NCBI GenBank assembly: GCA_030065055.1
Contig: JASJDS010000105.1
Span: forward strand, 1-64,000
DNA from: Calothrix sp. MO_192.B10
Lineage (GTDB): Bacteria > Cyanobacteriota > Cyanobacteriia > Cyanobacteriales > Nostocaceae
Direction: 5' to 3'
DNA length: 64,000 bases
The notes under the pieces are model-generated. The model ran no database searches and was not told the origin of the DNA. It was given only the letters and a program-made list of their open reading frames with translations. Both the position numbers and the translations under genes were made by a program. Below, piece by piece: positions 33,731-42,605 of this stretch; the stretch's first letter is position 1, and the number at the start of each line of letters is the position of its first letter.

Positions 33731-34810
33731 TTTTAACAAATTAAGAGCCGCGTTTAAATCTCTATCTATTTGCAAACCACAATTGGGGCAATTAAAAACA
33801 CGATCTTTAAGTGTTAAGTTCTCATGCTTGTGTCCGCAAGTAGAACAGGTTTTGGAAGATGGAAACCACCTATCCACAATTATTAGTTCGCAATCAAACT
33901 TCTTGGCTTTATATTCAAGCTGTCTTCTAAATTCATAAAAACTGCAATCGTCAATAGATAGAGCTAAATTGCCGTTAGCAAGCATACCGGAAACGTTCAG
34001 ATCCTCAATTACAATAGTCGCGTGGTTCTTGCATATGTAATTAGTAATCTTGTGGATCAGGTCTTGACGAAGAAATTTTATCTTAGCATACATTCTCTGC
34101 AATTTATTTTTCGCCTTTTGGCGGTTGTTGCTACCATATTCTTTACGGTCTAATCGACGCTGCAATCGAGCTAATTGTTTCAGATATCCCCTCAAATATC
34201 TAGGGTTTTCAAATATTTTACCAGTAGATAAAGTCGCTAGAGTTTTAACTCCTAAATCCACACCAACAGCCGGAATTATATTATTATAAACTTCTGGCTT
34301 TTTTTGGTTGTAAGCGAAAGAGATATACCAATCATCCGCCATCCGGGAAATAGTTATTTTATTAGTAGTACCATCTGGCAATCCTTCGTACAAACGAACC
34401 CAACCAATGGTCGGTAATTTAATAGATTTACCGCCGAATGGCATCGGCTTTCCACCGGAATTTATCGTAAAAGAGTCGTGTTTTCCTTTTTTTTTAAAGT
34501 TTGGATATTTTGCCTGTCCTTTAAAGAATCTGTTAAAAGCTGCGTTTAAATCCTCAAAGGCGAACTCCGTTACTTTTTGGCAGATACCCTTTTCTTTAAT
34601 CCAAGCATATTCTGCTTTTAAGTGCTTGTTAAAGAAAGTTCTTAGGGTGCGGTAATTAAATTTACAACCGGCTCGATGTAAATCTTGCCAAGCCCCTAAA
34701 CCCCAATTAAAGGTAAAGCGTCTAATCCCTGCGTGCTTTGCCATTAAAACTTTTTGGGCATCAGTTAAATTTAATTTAGTTTTAACGCCAAGCAACATAT
34801 ATTCAGACAT
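33713..34810 (-). CDS. tnpB: TnpB-family RNA-guided nuclease (lone IS200/IS605-type OrfB)
   Basis: 365 residues with an apparently intact RuvC-like nuclease: catalytic Asp in GVDLGVKTLAT, Glu in IVIEDLNVSGML, final Asp in QIDRDLNAALN. A zinc finger lies between them (CSTCGHK and CPNCG). The N-terminal helix-turn-helix and wedge region is complete. No TnpA gene is nearby, as in IS1341-type or domesticated copies. A ribosome site (AGGTAAAGG) precedes the ATG. TnpB proteins cleave DNA next to a short TAM, guided by RNA from their own 3' end. Confidence 0.92.
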   Translation of the reverse strand: MSEYMLLGVKTKLNLTDAQKVLMAKHAGIRRFTFNWGLGAWQDLHRAGCKFNYRTLRTFFNKHLKAEYAWIKEKGICQKVTEFAFEDLNAAFNRFFKGQAKYPNFKKKGKHDSFTINSGGKPMPFGGKSIKLPTIGWVRLYEGLPDGTTNKITISRMADDWYISFAYNQKKPEVYNNIIPAVGVDLGVKTLATLSTGKIFENPRYLRGYLKQLARLQRRLDRKEYGSNNRQKAKNKLQRMYAKIKFLRQDLIHKITNYICKNHATIVIEDLNVSGMLANGNLALSIDDCSFYEFRRQLEYKAKKFDCELIIVDRWFPSSKTCSTCGHKHENLTLKDRVFNCPNCGLQIDRDLNAALNLLKLAYIN

Positions 34811-35287
34811 CGACCTTTACCTCAACATTGGGTTTCATTCCCCTTACATTGTAATATCTATAATTATAAGGAGTACGTTTGGCTGGAAGTTTACCACTAT
34901 CATCCCATCTCTGTAAGGTTTTGACCCATACGCCGACTATTGGTTGCTCCCTTGGTGAGGTTTGTAATTCACAAAATACAATCGTGTCTGACTTGACCCC
35001 TATTGTACCTAGTTGTTTACATAATCAACAACTAGGTCAAACTCTACCCATCCACCCATCGGGTGAACGAAAAAATGTGTGGATGTTCCCTATTCCATCA
35101 CTCCTTCCCTCCTTCACTCCTTCCCTCCTTCCCTCCTTCCCTCCTTCCCTCCTTCACTCCTACTCTACTCTTCGAGAAGCCACTTCGTGTCTACGAGAAG
35201 CCACTTCGTGTCTACACTCCTTCCCTCCTTCCCTCCTTCCCTCCTTCCCTCCTTCCCTCCGGGCGGGGAAACCCCGCCCCTACTCCT
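34811..35287. other. Intergenic region between tnpB and thiD
   Basis: 34870-35000 shows no frame that I trust. 35007-35037 is a perfect 11-bp hairpin (ACCTAGTTGTT and complement, 9-base loop). 35097-35260 is a TTCCCTCC/TTCACTCC heptamer array interrupted by two CGAGAAGCCACTTCGTGTCT copies. 35261-35283 is the GGGCGGGG-AAA-CCCCGCCC hairpin, ending 5 bases before the thiD start. Confidence 0.65.
35097..35283. repeat. Short tandem repeat array with GC hairpin
   Basis: TTCCCTCC-type heptamers in two blocks, separated by a duplicated ACTTCGTGTCTAC unit, and closed by the GC hairpin. It occupies the whole 5' leader of thiD and produces a false N-terminal extension of that frame (repeating SFPPSLLP). 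Confidence 0.85.
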
Positions 35288-36118
35288 ATGACTACTAACA
35301 AAAAAATACCCGTTGCTTTAACCATCGCTGGTTCAGACAGTGGTGGTGGTGCGGGAATACAAGCTGATTTACGTACTTTCGCCTTTCACTGCATCCACGG
35401 TACTAGTGCTGTTACTTGTATCACGGCACAAAATACCCTGGGGGTTAACAGGGTTGATGCCATGACTCCAGAAGCCGTGGTGGCGCAAATACAGGCAGTA
35501 TATGAAGATATTGGTATACAAGCAGCAAAAACGGGAATGCTGCTCAATCCAGAAATTATTACCGCAGTTTCCCAACAACTAAAAACTTTAAACATTACCA
35601 ATCTTGTTGTCGATCCGGTGATGGTATCCCGCACGGGGGCACAATTGATTTCCGATCAGGCGATCGCTACCCTGCAAAATTCACTGATTTCCCAAGCTGC
35701 AATTGTTACACCTAATCGCTATGAAGCAGAAATTTTAAGCGGTTTAACCATTCGCTCCCTAGAGGATATGAATGAAGCTGCTCGCATCATTCACCGGGAC
35801 TTAGGGGTAAAAACAGTTTTAGTTAAAGGTGGAGGAATGGAGGGTGATTTACGGGGTGTGGATATTTGGTTTGATGGGGAACAGCTAGAAACCTTGCAAA
35901 CCAAACAAATAGATACCAACAATACTCATGGTACTGGTTGTACCCTCTCAGCTGCGATCGCGGCTAATTTAGCACAAGGTAAAGATATATTGACAGCAGT
36001 GCTACAGGCAAAGCAATATGTTACCACTGCCCTTAACTATGCCTTAGATATAGGACAAGGGCAAGGTCCTGTGGGTCATTTTTTCCCCTTATTAGTGGGT
36101 AGAAAAAATATCTCTTAA
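35288..36118 (+). CDS. thiD: Hydroxymethylpyrimidine/phosphomethylpyrimidine kinase
   Basis: 276 residues starting MTTNKKIPVALTIAGSD. An upstream in-frame ATG at 35063 is rejected, because the extra 75 residues only translate the tandem repeat. Motifs: GSDSGGGAGIQADLRTF (substrate loop), TAQNTLGV, VVDPVMVSRTGAQL, VLVKGG and the anion-hole GTGCTLSAAIAANLA near the C-terminus. ThiD phosphorylates HMP and then HMP-P for thiamin synthesis. Length is normal. No other thi gene is next to it. Confidence 0.94.
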   Translation: MTTNKKIPVALTIAGSDSGGGAGIQADLRTFAFHCIHGTSAVTCITAQNTLGVNRVDAMTPEAVVAQIQAVYEDIGIQAAKTGMLLNPEIITAVSQQLKTLNITNLVVDPVMVSRTGAQLISDQAIATLQNSLISQAAIVTPNRYEAEILSGLTIRSLEDMNEAARIIHRDLGVKTVLVKGGGMEGDLRGVDIWFDGEQLETLQTKQIDTNNTHGTGCTLSAAIAANLAQGKDILTAVLQAKQYVTTALNYALDIGQGQGPVGHFFPLLVGRKNIS

Positions 36119-36120
36119 AA

Positions 36121-36243
36121 GAATGTAGAATGAGCGAATTTAGAATTTAGAATGAGCAAATTACGTTGTGCAGCGGGGATTTTACCCCGACGCAAAAGGC
36201 ACTGTTTATAAAAGCAGGGGAGTTCAACCCCCAAGGTTGGTTA
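36121..36243. repeat. Dispersed element, inverted copy of 7511-7626
   Basis: Begins with GAATTTAGAATTTAGAATGAG, then TTTTACCCCGACGCAAAA and GGGAGTTCAACCCCCAAGG, which are the reverse complement of the blocks at 7511-7626; 53027-53139 is a third copy. No gene is seen between thiD and 36361. Confidence 0.65.
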
Positions 36244-36360
36244 AATATCTTTGCTCATAGAGCTATTTTAGATTATTCTTTGGCATACACAGTCTAAAAG
36301 CTAATTTTTTTACATTAGTAAAAAAGACTTCAGATCCGATAAAATATCTAAGAATTAGCA

Positions 36361-36945
36361 ATGCGAACTATTACAGAACCCATTCATAATCAGCCATCAA
36401 GCACAAATCAGAACAACTATTCTCCGTCTGTACCCCTTTCTGTTTACCGAGATTTAGCAGCCGAATTACAAGCTACCCAAGCTAAATTAAATACTCTAGC
36501 TGCCAAAAATCAAAAACTGGCTCAAGAAAATCATCTATTGCGCCAAGAAATAGCTAAAGTAGTTAAATCTGTGTTGCATTTACAAAACTGGGGTAATATT
36601 TCTGACGATAGTGTTCCGGGAAATAACCCCAACCAGTCTCATCAAGTTTCCCCATCCCCAGAAACTGCTAAAACTAATTCCCAGACTACTAAATTACCAA
36701 CTCCACCCACCGAACCACCATCCTATACCCAGGATTCATCTTTTATTCCCCCTGTGGTGGAAATGCCCATATCTCCAGAACCAGTGTTTATAGAAGAACA
36801 GGAAGTATCCTACTATCCAACCAGTGAAGAAAAAACACCCATGAATGGTTGGTGGTTAGTGTTCTGCATCTTGCTAATTATATTTACAGCTTTTGGTACC
36901 GGATATTTGATTGTTCGTCCCCTATTTCAAAATCATAGCCGCTAG
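36361..36945 (+). CDS. Coiled-coil protein with C-terminal membrane anchor
   Basis: 194 residues. A coiled coil at about 28-68 (LAAELQATQAKLNTLAAKNQ, then KLAQENHLLRQEIAKV) is followed by a Pro/Thr/Ser-rich linker (75-160) and a single hydrophobic helix at about 166-187 with a short basic tail, so it is tail-anchored. No enzyme motif. Its stop codon lies on the first bases of the dispersed element at 36943-37123. It precedes glnB by 650 bases on the same strand; any link is unproven. Function unknown. Confidence 0.7.
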   Translation: MRTITEPIHNQPSSTNQNNYSPSVPLSVYRDLAAELQATQAKLNTLAAKNQKLAQENHLLRQEIAKVVKSVLHLQNWGNISDDSVPGNNPNQSHQVSPSPETAKTNSQTTKLPTPPTEPPSYTQDSSFIPPVVEMPISPEPVFIEEQEVSYYPTSEEKTPMNGWWLVFCILLIIFTAFGTGYLIVRPLFQNHSR

Positions 36946-37123
36946 GTTGAAAATGGTTGTTAGTTGTTAGTTGTTAGTTGTTAGTTGATGGTTGACAGCT
37001 TAGGTGTGGGAGCCGCAGTAGGGGCGCATTGCGTGCGCCCTTGAAGAATTAGTCACCCCCGCATTTTCAGATCCGCAGGTTGTGGGATTTTCCCGTGGGG
37101 GACTAGGTTGAAAATAGGAAGTG
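36943..37123. repeat. Dispersed ~180 bp element, copy B (inverse of 4080-4361)
   Basis: Starts CTAGGTTGAAAATGG with TTGTTAGTTGTTAG heptamers and carries GGGCGCATTGCGTGCGCCC and CAGATCCGCAGGTTGTGGG, closing CTAGGTTGAAAATAGG. It is followed by GGAAGGAG/GAGTGAAG tandem repeats to 37247, with two GTAGACACGAAGTGGCTTCT blocks inside. Confidence 0.75.
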
Positions 37124-37487
37124 AAGGAGGGAAGGAGGGAAGGAGGAAAGGAGTGTAGACACGAAGTGGCTTCTCGTAGACACGAAGTGGCTTCTCGAAG
37201 AGTAGAGTAGGAGTGAAGGAGTGAAGGAGTGAAGGATTGAAGGAGGTATTTTCATGTTTGGTTGTGTACAAACGTTATAGTTTCCTATCCATGAATACGT
37301 TGTTCCGCCAAGTTGCTCTCCCACGCAACACCATTATTGTAAAATCTAAAATTGTTTGACCAAAAAATCCCAAAATTCAGAATAGAACATAAAATTCCCG
37401 TGTCACAGTGTCCACTATAGTTTTAGATAGAGAATACTGGCTGATGCTCTTGTCATCATTCCAGCATGACATTGACTATCAACAAAT

Positions 37488-37501
37488 GTGGCATGTGGTA
37501 C
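37488..37501 (+). promoter_or_regulatory. NtcA-like binding site upstream of glnB
   Basis: GTG-N8-TAC (GTGGCATGTGGTAC) differs from the NtcA consensus GTA-N8-TAC by one base. A possible -10 element TATTTA (37525-37530) starts 24 bases after the site, the usual distance for NtcA-activated class II promoters. glnB is a known NtcA target in cyanobacteria, so the context supports it. Confidence 0.6.
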
Positions 37502-37574
37502 ATATTGATGGACAACTGCTCTGCTATTTAAAGCTTCAGGCAGAGAATCTATTTAGATAGATTGACAAAACTAG

Positions 37575-37934
<360 letters not shown>

Positions 37935-37949
37935 CACATTAGGGGTGAT

Positions 37950-38127
37950 GGAATGATGGTTGGTGGTTGTTTGTTGTCAGTTGTTAGTTGACAGTTGACA
38001 GTTGTTAGTTGTCAGTTGACGGTTGACGGGATGATGAAGAAAAATTTGTCCTCATCTCCCCATCTCCCCATCTCCCCACACTCCTTCCCTCCGAACTCCG
38101 AACTCCGAACTCCCCACACTCCTCACG
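37950..38127. repeat. Short tandem repeats between glnB and rdgB
   Basis: Runs of TTGTTAGTTG/ACAGTTG-type heptamers (37960-38030), CCCCATCTC units (38055-38080) and CGAACTC units (38092-38115). They end 12 bases before the rdgB stop codon on the other strand. Confidence 0.75.
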
Positions 38128-38703
38128 TCATATACGAAGTTTTTCGAGCTGGGGTAATAAAGCAGCAAATGCTTTTCCTCGATGACTCACAGAATGTTTC
38201 AATCCTGGGGACATTTCCGCAAAGGTTAATAACTTGTCTGGAACATAAAAAATGGGATCGTAGCCAAATCCACCTTTACCACGAGGTGCATAGAGAATTT
38301 CACCCCGACAAATACCTTCTGATTGTAAAACGATCGCGCCATCAGGACTAGCGATGGCAATGGAACATACAAACTGCGCTTGGCGATTAGTTTCGTTTTC
38401 TAATTCCCCTAACAACCTAGCAATGCGATCGCTATCTGTTTTACCATAACGAGCAGAATATATCCCAGGGGCACCATTAAGTGCGTCTACCTCCAAGCCA
38501 GAATCATCTGCAATTGCCCATTGTCCCGTAGCTAACGCCACCTGAGAGGCTTTGAGTTGGGCATTGGCACTAAATGTATCACCCGTTTCTTCTATCTCTA
38601 TTTCTGGAGGCTTGAGGGTCAATTCCCACATAGGATCATCCAGGTAAGCTTGCATTTCTTTTAATTTACCTGGATTACTGGTAGCTACAACAAGTACTGT
38701 CAT
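38128..38703 (-). CDS. rdgB: Non-canonical purine NTP pyrophosphatase (RdgB/HAM1)
   Basis: 191 residues with the HAM1 signature: ATSNPGKLKEMQ at the N-terminus, EETGDTFSANAQLKA, the catalytic ADDSGLEVDAL (D67-D68 region), PGIYSARYG, and the C-terminal GFGYDPIF and SHRGKA segments. It hydrolyses ITP, dITP and XTP to monophosphates and so keeps these bases out of DNA and RNA. Length is normal. Confidence 0.95.
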   Translation of the reverse strand: MTVLVVATSNPGKLKEMQAYLDDPMWELTLKPPEIEIEETGDTFSANAQLKASQVALATGQWAIADDSGLEVDALNGAPGIYSARYGKTDSDRIARLLGELENETNRQAQFVCSIAIASPDGAIVLQSEGICRGEILYAPRGKGGFGYDPIFYVPDKLLTFAEMSPGLKHSVSHRGKAFAALLPQLEKLRI

Positions 38704-38756
38704 TAAAGTAATGGATTTATAAATTATGGGTTTTAAGTGTTGCCATCTTAACCCAT

Positions 38757-38960
38757 AAGGAGGAGGGAAGGAGTGAGGGAGTGATGGAGTGAGGGAGTGA
38801 GGGAGTGATGGAGTGAGGGAGGGAAGGAGGGAAGGAGTGATGAATTAAAGACTGTCAGCCATCAACTAACAACCACCAACCATCAACTAACAACCACCAA
38901 CCATCAACTAACAACTAACAACCACCAACCACCAACCAACAACTAACAACTAACAACCAT
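38757..38960. repeat. Short tandem repeats upstream of rdgB
   Basis: GGGAGTGAGGGAGTGATGG heptamers (38757-38840), then an ACCAACCATCAACTAACAAC array (38855-38958) that runs up to the stop codon of the phosphohexomutase gene. Confidence 0.8.
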
Positions 38961-38964
38961 CATC

Positions 38965-40401
38965 TCACTCTGCCCATTCCTTCGCCCAAGCCAGGGTTTG
39001 ATGCACCTTTTCTAGGGTGGGAGCTTCGCAGTACAGCCGCAAAACTGGTTCCGTACCGCTAAAGCGAATCATTAACCAGCTTTTATCTTCTAAACGGAAT
39101 TTATACCCATCAATTGTCTGGCAATCAATCACTGATTTACCAGCAATCTCTGTTAAGGGTTGGGTTTGCAACTGCTCTAAAAGACGGGAACGCACTTCCA
39201 TACTTGCCAGGGGCAAATCTATGCGATCGTATGCTGAGTTAAAATCTGTTTGTGACTGCAATTGGCGGTAATAGTCACCCAAATCTAAACCAGACTCCAC
39301 AACCGCTTCTAAAACATACAAAGCTGATAATAAAGCATCCCGTTCGGGAATATGGTTCCCATAACCAATTCCCCCAGACTCTTCACCCCCTAACAATACT
39401 CGCGCCTCTAACATCCTGTCAGCAATATACTTGTAACCAACGGGTGTCTCAAATACAGATAAGTTATTCAAGGCTGCAACGCGAGGAATCAAATCTGAAC
39501 CGCTAACAGTTTTAACTATCTCCCCAGCAAACTTTCGTCTTTTTGTCAAGTGGTCAATTAAAATGGGAATCAAGATTTGGGAACTGAGGAAATTTACTTC
39601 CCCATCCACAGCAGCAATGCGATCGCAGTCTCCATCAAATACTAAACCGACTGTTAAACCTGTGGCTGACTGCTGCCGATGATTCTTCATATTTTGTAAT
39701 AAACGGGAGAGGTATTTCGGTAAAGGTTCCGGCGCACCCCCTTCAAAAGTCGGATCGCGATCGCTATTAATTTCCCTGACCCCTTCTCCCAGGAGCCTTG
39801 CTAATCCCCCAGCAGCTGCACCGTGCATGGCATCCACAAACACGGTTAACTTACCAGAGGCGATCGCATCCCGAATTTTGGCAATGTCTACCTTGCTTTC
39901 TAATTCGGCACAGTAACTATACCAGGGATTAAAGTATTCTATTTTACCTGGTTTATCTGCCGGGGGTACTTCCTCACCCAACAGTTTTTCAATTTCCTTA
40001 GTCACCTCCGGTGGTACCGAACCACCAAAAGCACTCTTAACTTTCAAACCCGAATATTTACCTGGATTGTGGCTAGCAGTAATTACTAGTGCCCCTAGAG
40101 CATTTTGTTGTTTTGCCGCCCAGCTAAAAGCCGGTGTCGGGGCATAGGTTTCGCTCAACAAGATATCAAATCCAGCAGCAGAAACCACTTCAGCCACCTT
40201 AGCGGCAAAATCTTCAGACATAAAGCGGCGATCGTAACCGACAACAATTTTGCGGTTTCCTACTTTTTCTCCATAGGTATTAAGTAGCACTTTAGCGGCA
40301 ACTGGCGCGACTAAAGCTAATCGTTCAAAAGTGAACTCATCAGCTATTACACCGCGCCAGCCATCTGTACCAAACTTGATTGAGTTAGCTGCAACTGGCA
40401 T
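38965..40401 (-). CDS. Phosphoglucomutase/phosphomannomutase family protein
   Basis: 478 residues of the alpha-D-phosphohexomutase superfamily with all four domains: FGTDGWRGVIADEF, active-site loop TASHNP with phosphoserine S110, metal loop DGDCDR, sugar loop GGEESGGIG and phosphate loop RFSGTEPVLR. It interconverts hexose 1- and 6-phosphates. The GEESGG sugar loop with that spacing is common to cyanobacterial Pgm/ManB-type enzymes; glucose versus mannose preference cannot be read. Monocistronic. Confidence 0.92.
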   Translation of the reverse strand: MPVAANSIKFGTDGWRGVIADEFTFERLALVAPVAAKVLLNTYGEKVGNRKIVVGYDRRFMSEDFAAKVAEVVSAAGFDILLSETYAPTPAFSWAAKQQNALGALVITASHNPGKYSGLKVKSAFGGSVPPEVTKEIEKLLGEEVPPADKPGKIEYFNPWYSYCAELESKVDIAKIRDAIASGKLTVFVDAMHGAAAGGLARLLGEGVREINSDRDPTFEGGAPEPLPKYLSRLLQNMKNHRQQSATGLTVGLVFDGDCDRIAAVDGEVNFLSSQILIPILIDHLTKRRKFAGEIVKTVSGSDLIPRVAALNNLSVFETPVGYKYIADRMLEARVLLGGEESGGIGYGNHIPERDALLSALYVLEAVVESGLDLGDYYRQLQSQTDFNSAYDRIDLPLASMEVRSRLLEQLQTQPLTEIAGKSVIDCQTIDGYKFRLEDKSWLMIRFSGTEPVLRLYCEAPTLEKVHQTLAWAKEWAE

Positions 40402-40538
40402 CGAGATATCCCAACTTCTTAAATAAGGATTGTAACATTTATATCAAACATACTATACCTCGTGAATATACTCATGAAATTATTATTTTGTAGTATTAAA
40501 TTTTAACAAAATAATACATAGATAATTACTGCTTAATC

Positions 40539-40922
40539 ATGTACAAATCAAATTTAACCAGAATAGCAAAGATAATAATAGCACTACCTTTTGGTGTATC
40601 AATTTTGGGATTTAACTCTCCTGTATTTGCCGCAGAACCGCCCAGCAAGCAATTCATTCAGAGGGATATACCCATAACTTGGATTCTTGATGAGTGGTAC
40701 AGGAAGAATCCGAAGATTCCTTCCTATGCTTGTGTTTGTACGAAAGTTTACTGCGATAATTCTCAATCATGGCCATTTCGCAGTTTTACAATTGGAGGCG
40801 TTTTACCTGCCCTTGGTTCTTACAACAAAAATAGTGCTGAAAGAATTGGCTTTGTTTGTGGCCAAGTAAATTCAAAAGAAATTAAAGCAATTAAGGAACA
40901 TCCTGTTTTGGACAACCCATAA
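40539..40922 (+). CDS. Small secreted protein, unknown
   Basis: 127 residues with a signal peptide (hydrophobic 8-28, cleavage likely after FAA near 32). The mature part has four cysteines (Y-A-C-V-C, V-Y-C and V-C-G), suggesting disulfides in the periplasm. No known domain recognised. No ribosome site stands out. It is the first of three small secreted-protein genes in 2 kb. Confidence 0.6.
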   Translation: MYKSNLTRIAKIIIALPFGVSILGFNSPVFAAEPPSKQFIQRDIPITWILDEWYRKNPKIPSYACVCTKVYCDNSQSWPFRSFTIGGVLPALGSYNKNSAERIGFVCGQVNSKEIKAIKEHPVLDNP

Positions 40923-40969
40923 TTAACGTGAGTTCGGTGTTAGGAGTTCGGTGTTCGGTGTTAGGAGTT

Positions 40970-41001
40970 GTAGGTTGGGTTGAGGGACGAAACCCAACTA
41001 C
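40970..41001. repeat. Short GTAGGTTGGG-type palindrome
   Basis: GTAGGTTGGGTTGAGGGACG and AAACCCAAC form a minimal copy of the family described at 286-359. It is flanked by TTAGGAGTTCGGTG heptamers. Confidence 0.6.
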
Positions 41002-41014
41002 CAAAAATATTGTG

Positions 41015-41036
41015 AAAAAACGGGGCTGGAACCCCG
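41015..41036 (-). terminator. Rho-independent terminator of the 41091-41483 gene
   Basis: On the minus strand CGGGG-TTCCAG-CCCCG is followed by six T residues. It lies 55 bases past the stop codon of the minus-strand gene. Confidence 0.75.
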
Positions 41037-41090
41037 CTAAACTACTAAAGAATCAAACACACACAGGAACAGCTAGAAGGAATTAGCAGA

Positions 41091-41483
41091 TTACTTGGCA
41101 TACCAGCCATACTGGAGTGAACCGTTGTGTGAAAAAGTACCAGCTATGCTATAAGCTCCTCGCTCAAATACCCAACCGTTATACCTTTGAGTCCATCCCG
41201 ATCTTCTTCTGGTAAAAGTAACATTACGATTACGACACCTACCATCAACTATTTGATCCGTTGTTTCTCCTCGCATTGTTAAGCGTGCAGTGAATTTATA
41301 TCCTGGGCTAATTGGAGTTAAAACAGATATTTTAAGTGTACCTTCAGCACCATTACCATTTATATATAAAGTCCGATTACCGAGTTGAGCGCAACTATTT
41401 GGACGTTGAGCGATCGCAGCAGGTACGGCAGACATAAAAATACTAGTTAATGCTAAGAAAGCAAAACATTTTTTGACTAACAT
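41091..41483 (-). CDS. Small secreted protein, unknown
   Basis: 130 residues, signal peptide at 1-25 (cleavage after AIAQ), AAGGAGA ribosome site before the ATG. The mature part is beta-rich with three cysteines and a basic NVTFTRRRSGWTQRYNGWVF segment. No known domain recognised. It is the second of three small exported proteins here, with its own terminator. Confidence 0.65.
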   Translation of the reverse strand: MLVKKCFAFLALTSIFMSAVPAAIAQRPNSCAQLGNRTLYINGNGAEGTLKISVLTPISPGYKFTARLTMRGETTDQIVDGRCRNRNVTFTRRRSGWTQRYNGWVFERGAYSIAGTFSHNGSLQYGWYAK

Positions 41484-42020
41484 AATCAGTTCTCCTTGCT
41501 ATAGTATATAAGTTGAAATTTTGTTTGTTGCGGGTTAAGCAAAACTAGTGATCTGTCCCATTAATTTTGATGAGTCGCGGTGTTTAGATCCCCGAATTAT
41601 TCAAGAAGTCGGGGATCTGTGACCAAAAAATAGACTGGATACAAGCCCCCGGATTTATCCGTGGAGAGGAAAAATGTTTTCTGAGTTTCATTAGCCCTTC
41701 GATTCATCGATGGGGTAGTACTTTTGACTTTGAGATTGCTTCGCTTCGCTCGCAACGCTTCGCGCTTTTGACTTTTGACTTCCGCGAAGCGGTTGACCCC
41801 TCAGTTTATGTCAATAGAATTCACACTTGTGCGTGCATTTTTTGGCATAGAAAATACTCTCACACTCCAAGATAACTGGTGCGTTATGCAGATATTGAAT
41901 TGAAGCTAATTTATAACTTAAGAAGTGCAGCTTCAGTAAGTACTCCGCAAGTAAAGCCAAAAAATCATATTAGTTCACCAATTTCATACTGGTATGGGGC
42001 AACCCTGGATACACATACTT
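41484..42020. other. Intergenic region with repeat ends
   Basis: 41547-41570 is a single end of the AGTGATCTGTCCCATTAATT repeat family. 41587-41618 is a degenerate copy of the GATCCCCGAC hairpin. 41740-41800 holds CGCTTCGC/GACTTTTGACTTCC repeats. The remaining bases show no gene. Confidence 0.6.
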
Positions 42021-42371
42021 CTATTGTCCTTTACACCAAGAAGTGCCTCCTGGGATATAAACACAATTGCCACCGATGACGGGTGGGGTATAAAGTAAAC
42101 CACGTTCAGACAAGCTACGACGACGTTGCACAGGTCGATATAGATTTCCTCGAACTCTAGGATTACCTGCATAACCCCAATTTCCAGTTCTGCGATCGAA
42201 CCAGTAGTTACCTGGCTGGATGCGATAACCCAATCTTTTTTGCAAATTGTATAGTTCTTGACCTCGAATTAATCTACCATTAATTACTACTTGGGCATGA
42301 GCGGTGAAGCTTAATGGTCCCATGAGAAAACAAACCGAAAGGACAGTTGTAAATATTAGTTTATTTATCAT
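42021..42371 (-). CDS. Small secreted protein, unknown
   Basis: 116 residues from the ATG at 42371. An upstream in-frame ATG (42473) is rejected because the extra residues are basic and precede the signal peptide. The signal peptide is clear (LIFTTVLSVCFLMGPLSFTAHA, cleaved near residue 24). The mature part has a tandem QKRLGYRIQPGNYWFDRRTG unit and two C-terminal cysteines. Similar short WFDxxTGxWGYxG units occur in exported cyanobacterial proteins of unknown role. Confidence 0.65.
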   Translation of the reverse strand: MINKLIFTTVLSVCFLMGPLSFTAHAQVVINGRLIRGQELYNLQKRLGYRIQPGNYWFDRRTGNWGYAGNPRVRGNLYRPVQRRRSLSERGLLYTPPVIGGNCVYIPGGTSWCKGQ

Positions 42372-42605
42372 TACCTGTTCTTTTTTAAGGTGTGTATTTT
42401 GATTGGATTTTGGACAAAGTTTGATTTGATTTTTTGTCTTTCTTTTATAAGTATGTTTGATTATTTCAATCAATAGTTCAGGAAAATTTAGGACTTGGAA
42501 AATTCAGTTAAATTCAGTTAAATTCAGGTTTTGACTTTGGACAAAAGACGTTGCTTTCTCCAAAAATAATGCGGCTGCAATGATTGGTGTCTAGGAGATA
42601 CATCC

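Noticed and set aside
33713-34810. Nuclease-dead TnpB repressor (TldR-like)
   Set aside because: All three RuvC acidic residues are present, so it is more likely an active nuclease.
35063-35287. N-terminal extension of thiD
   Set aside because: The added 75 residues translate a CCTTC heptamer array and the GC hairpin. ThiD homologues start at the KKIPVALTIAGSD segment.
37053-37324. Two overlapping minus-strand frames rich in SFPPSLL
   Set aside because: They are translations of short tandem repeats downstream of the dispersed element.
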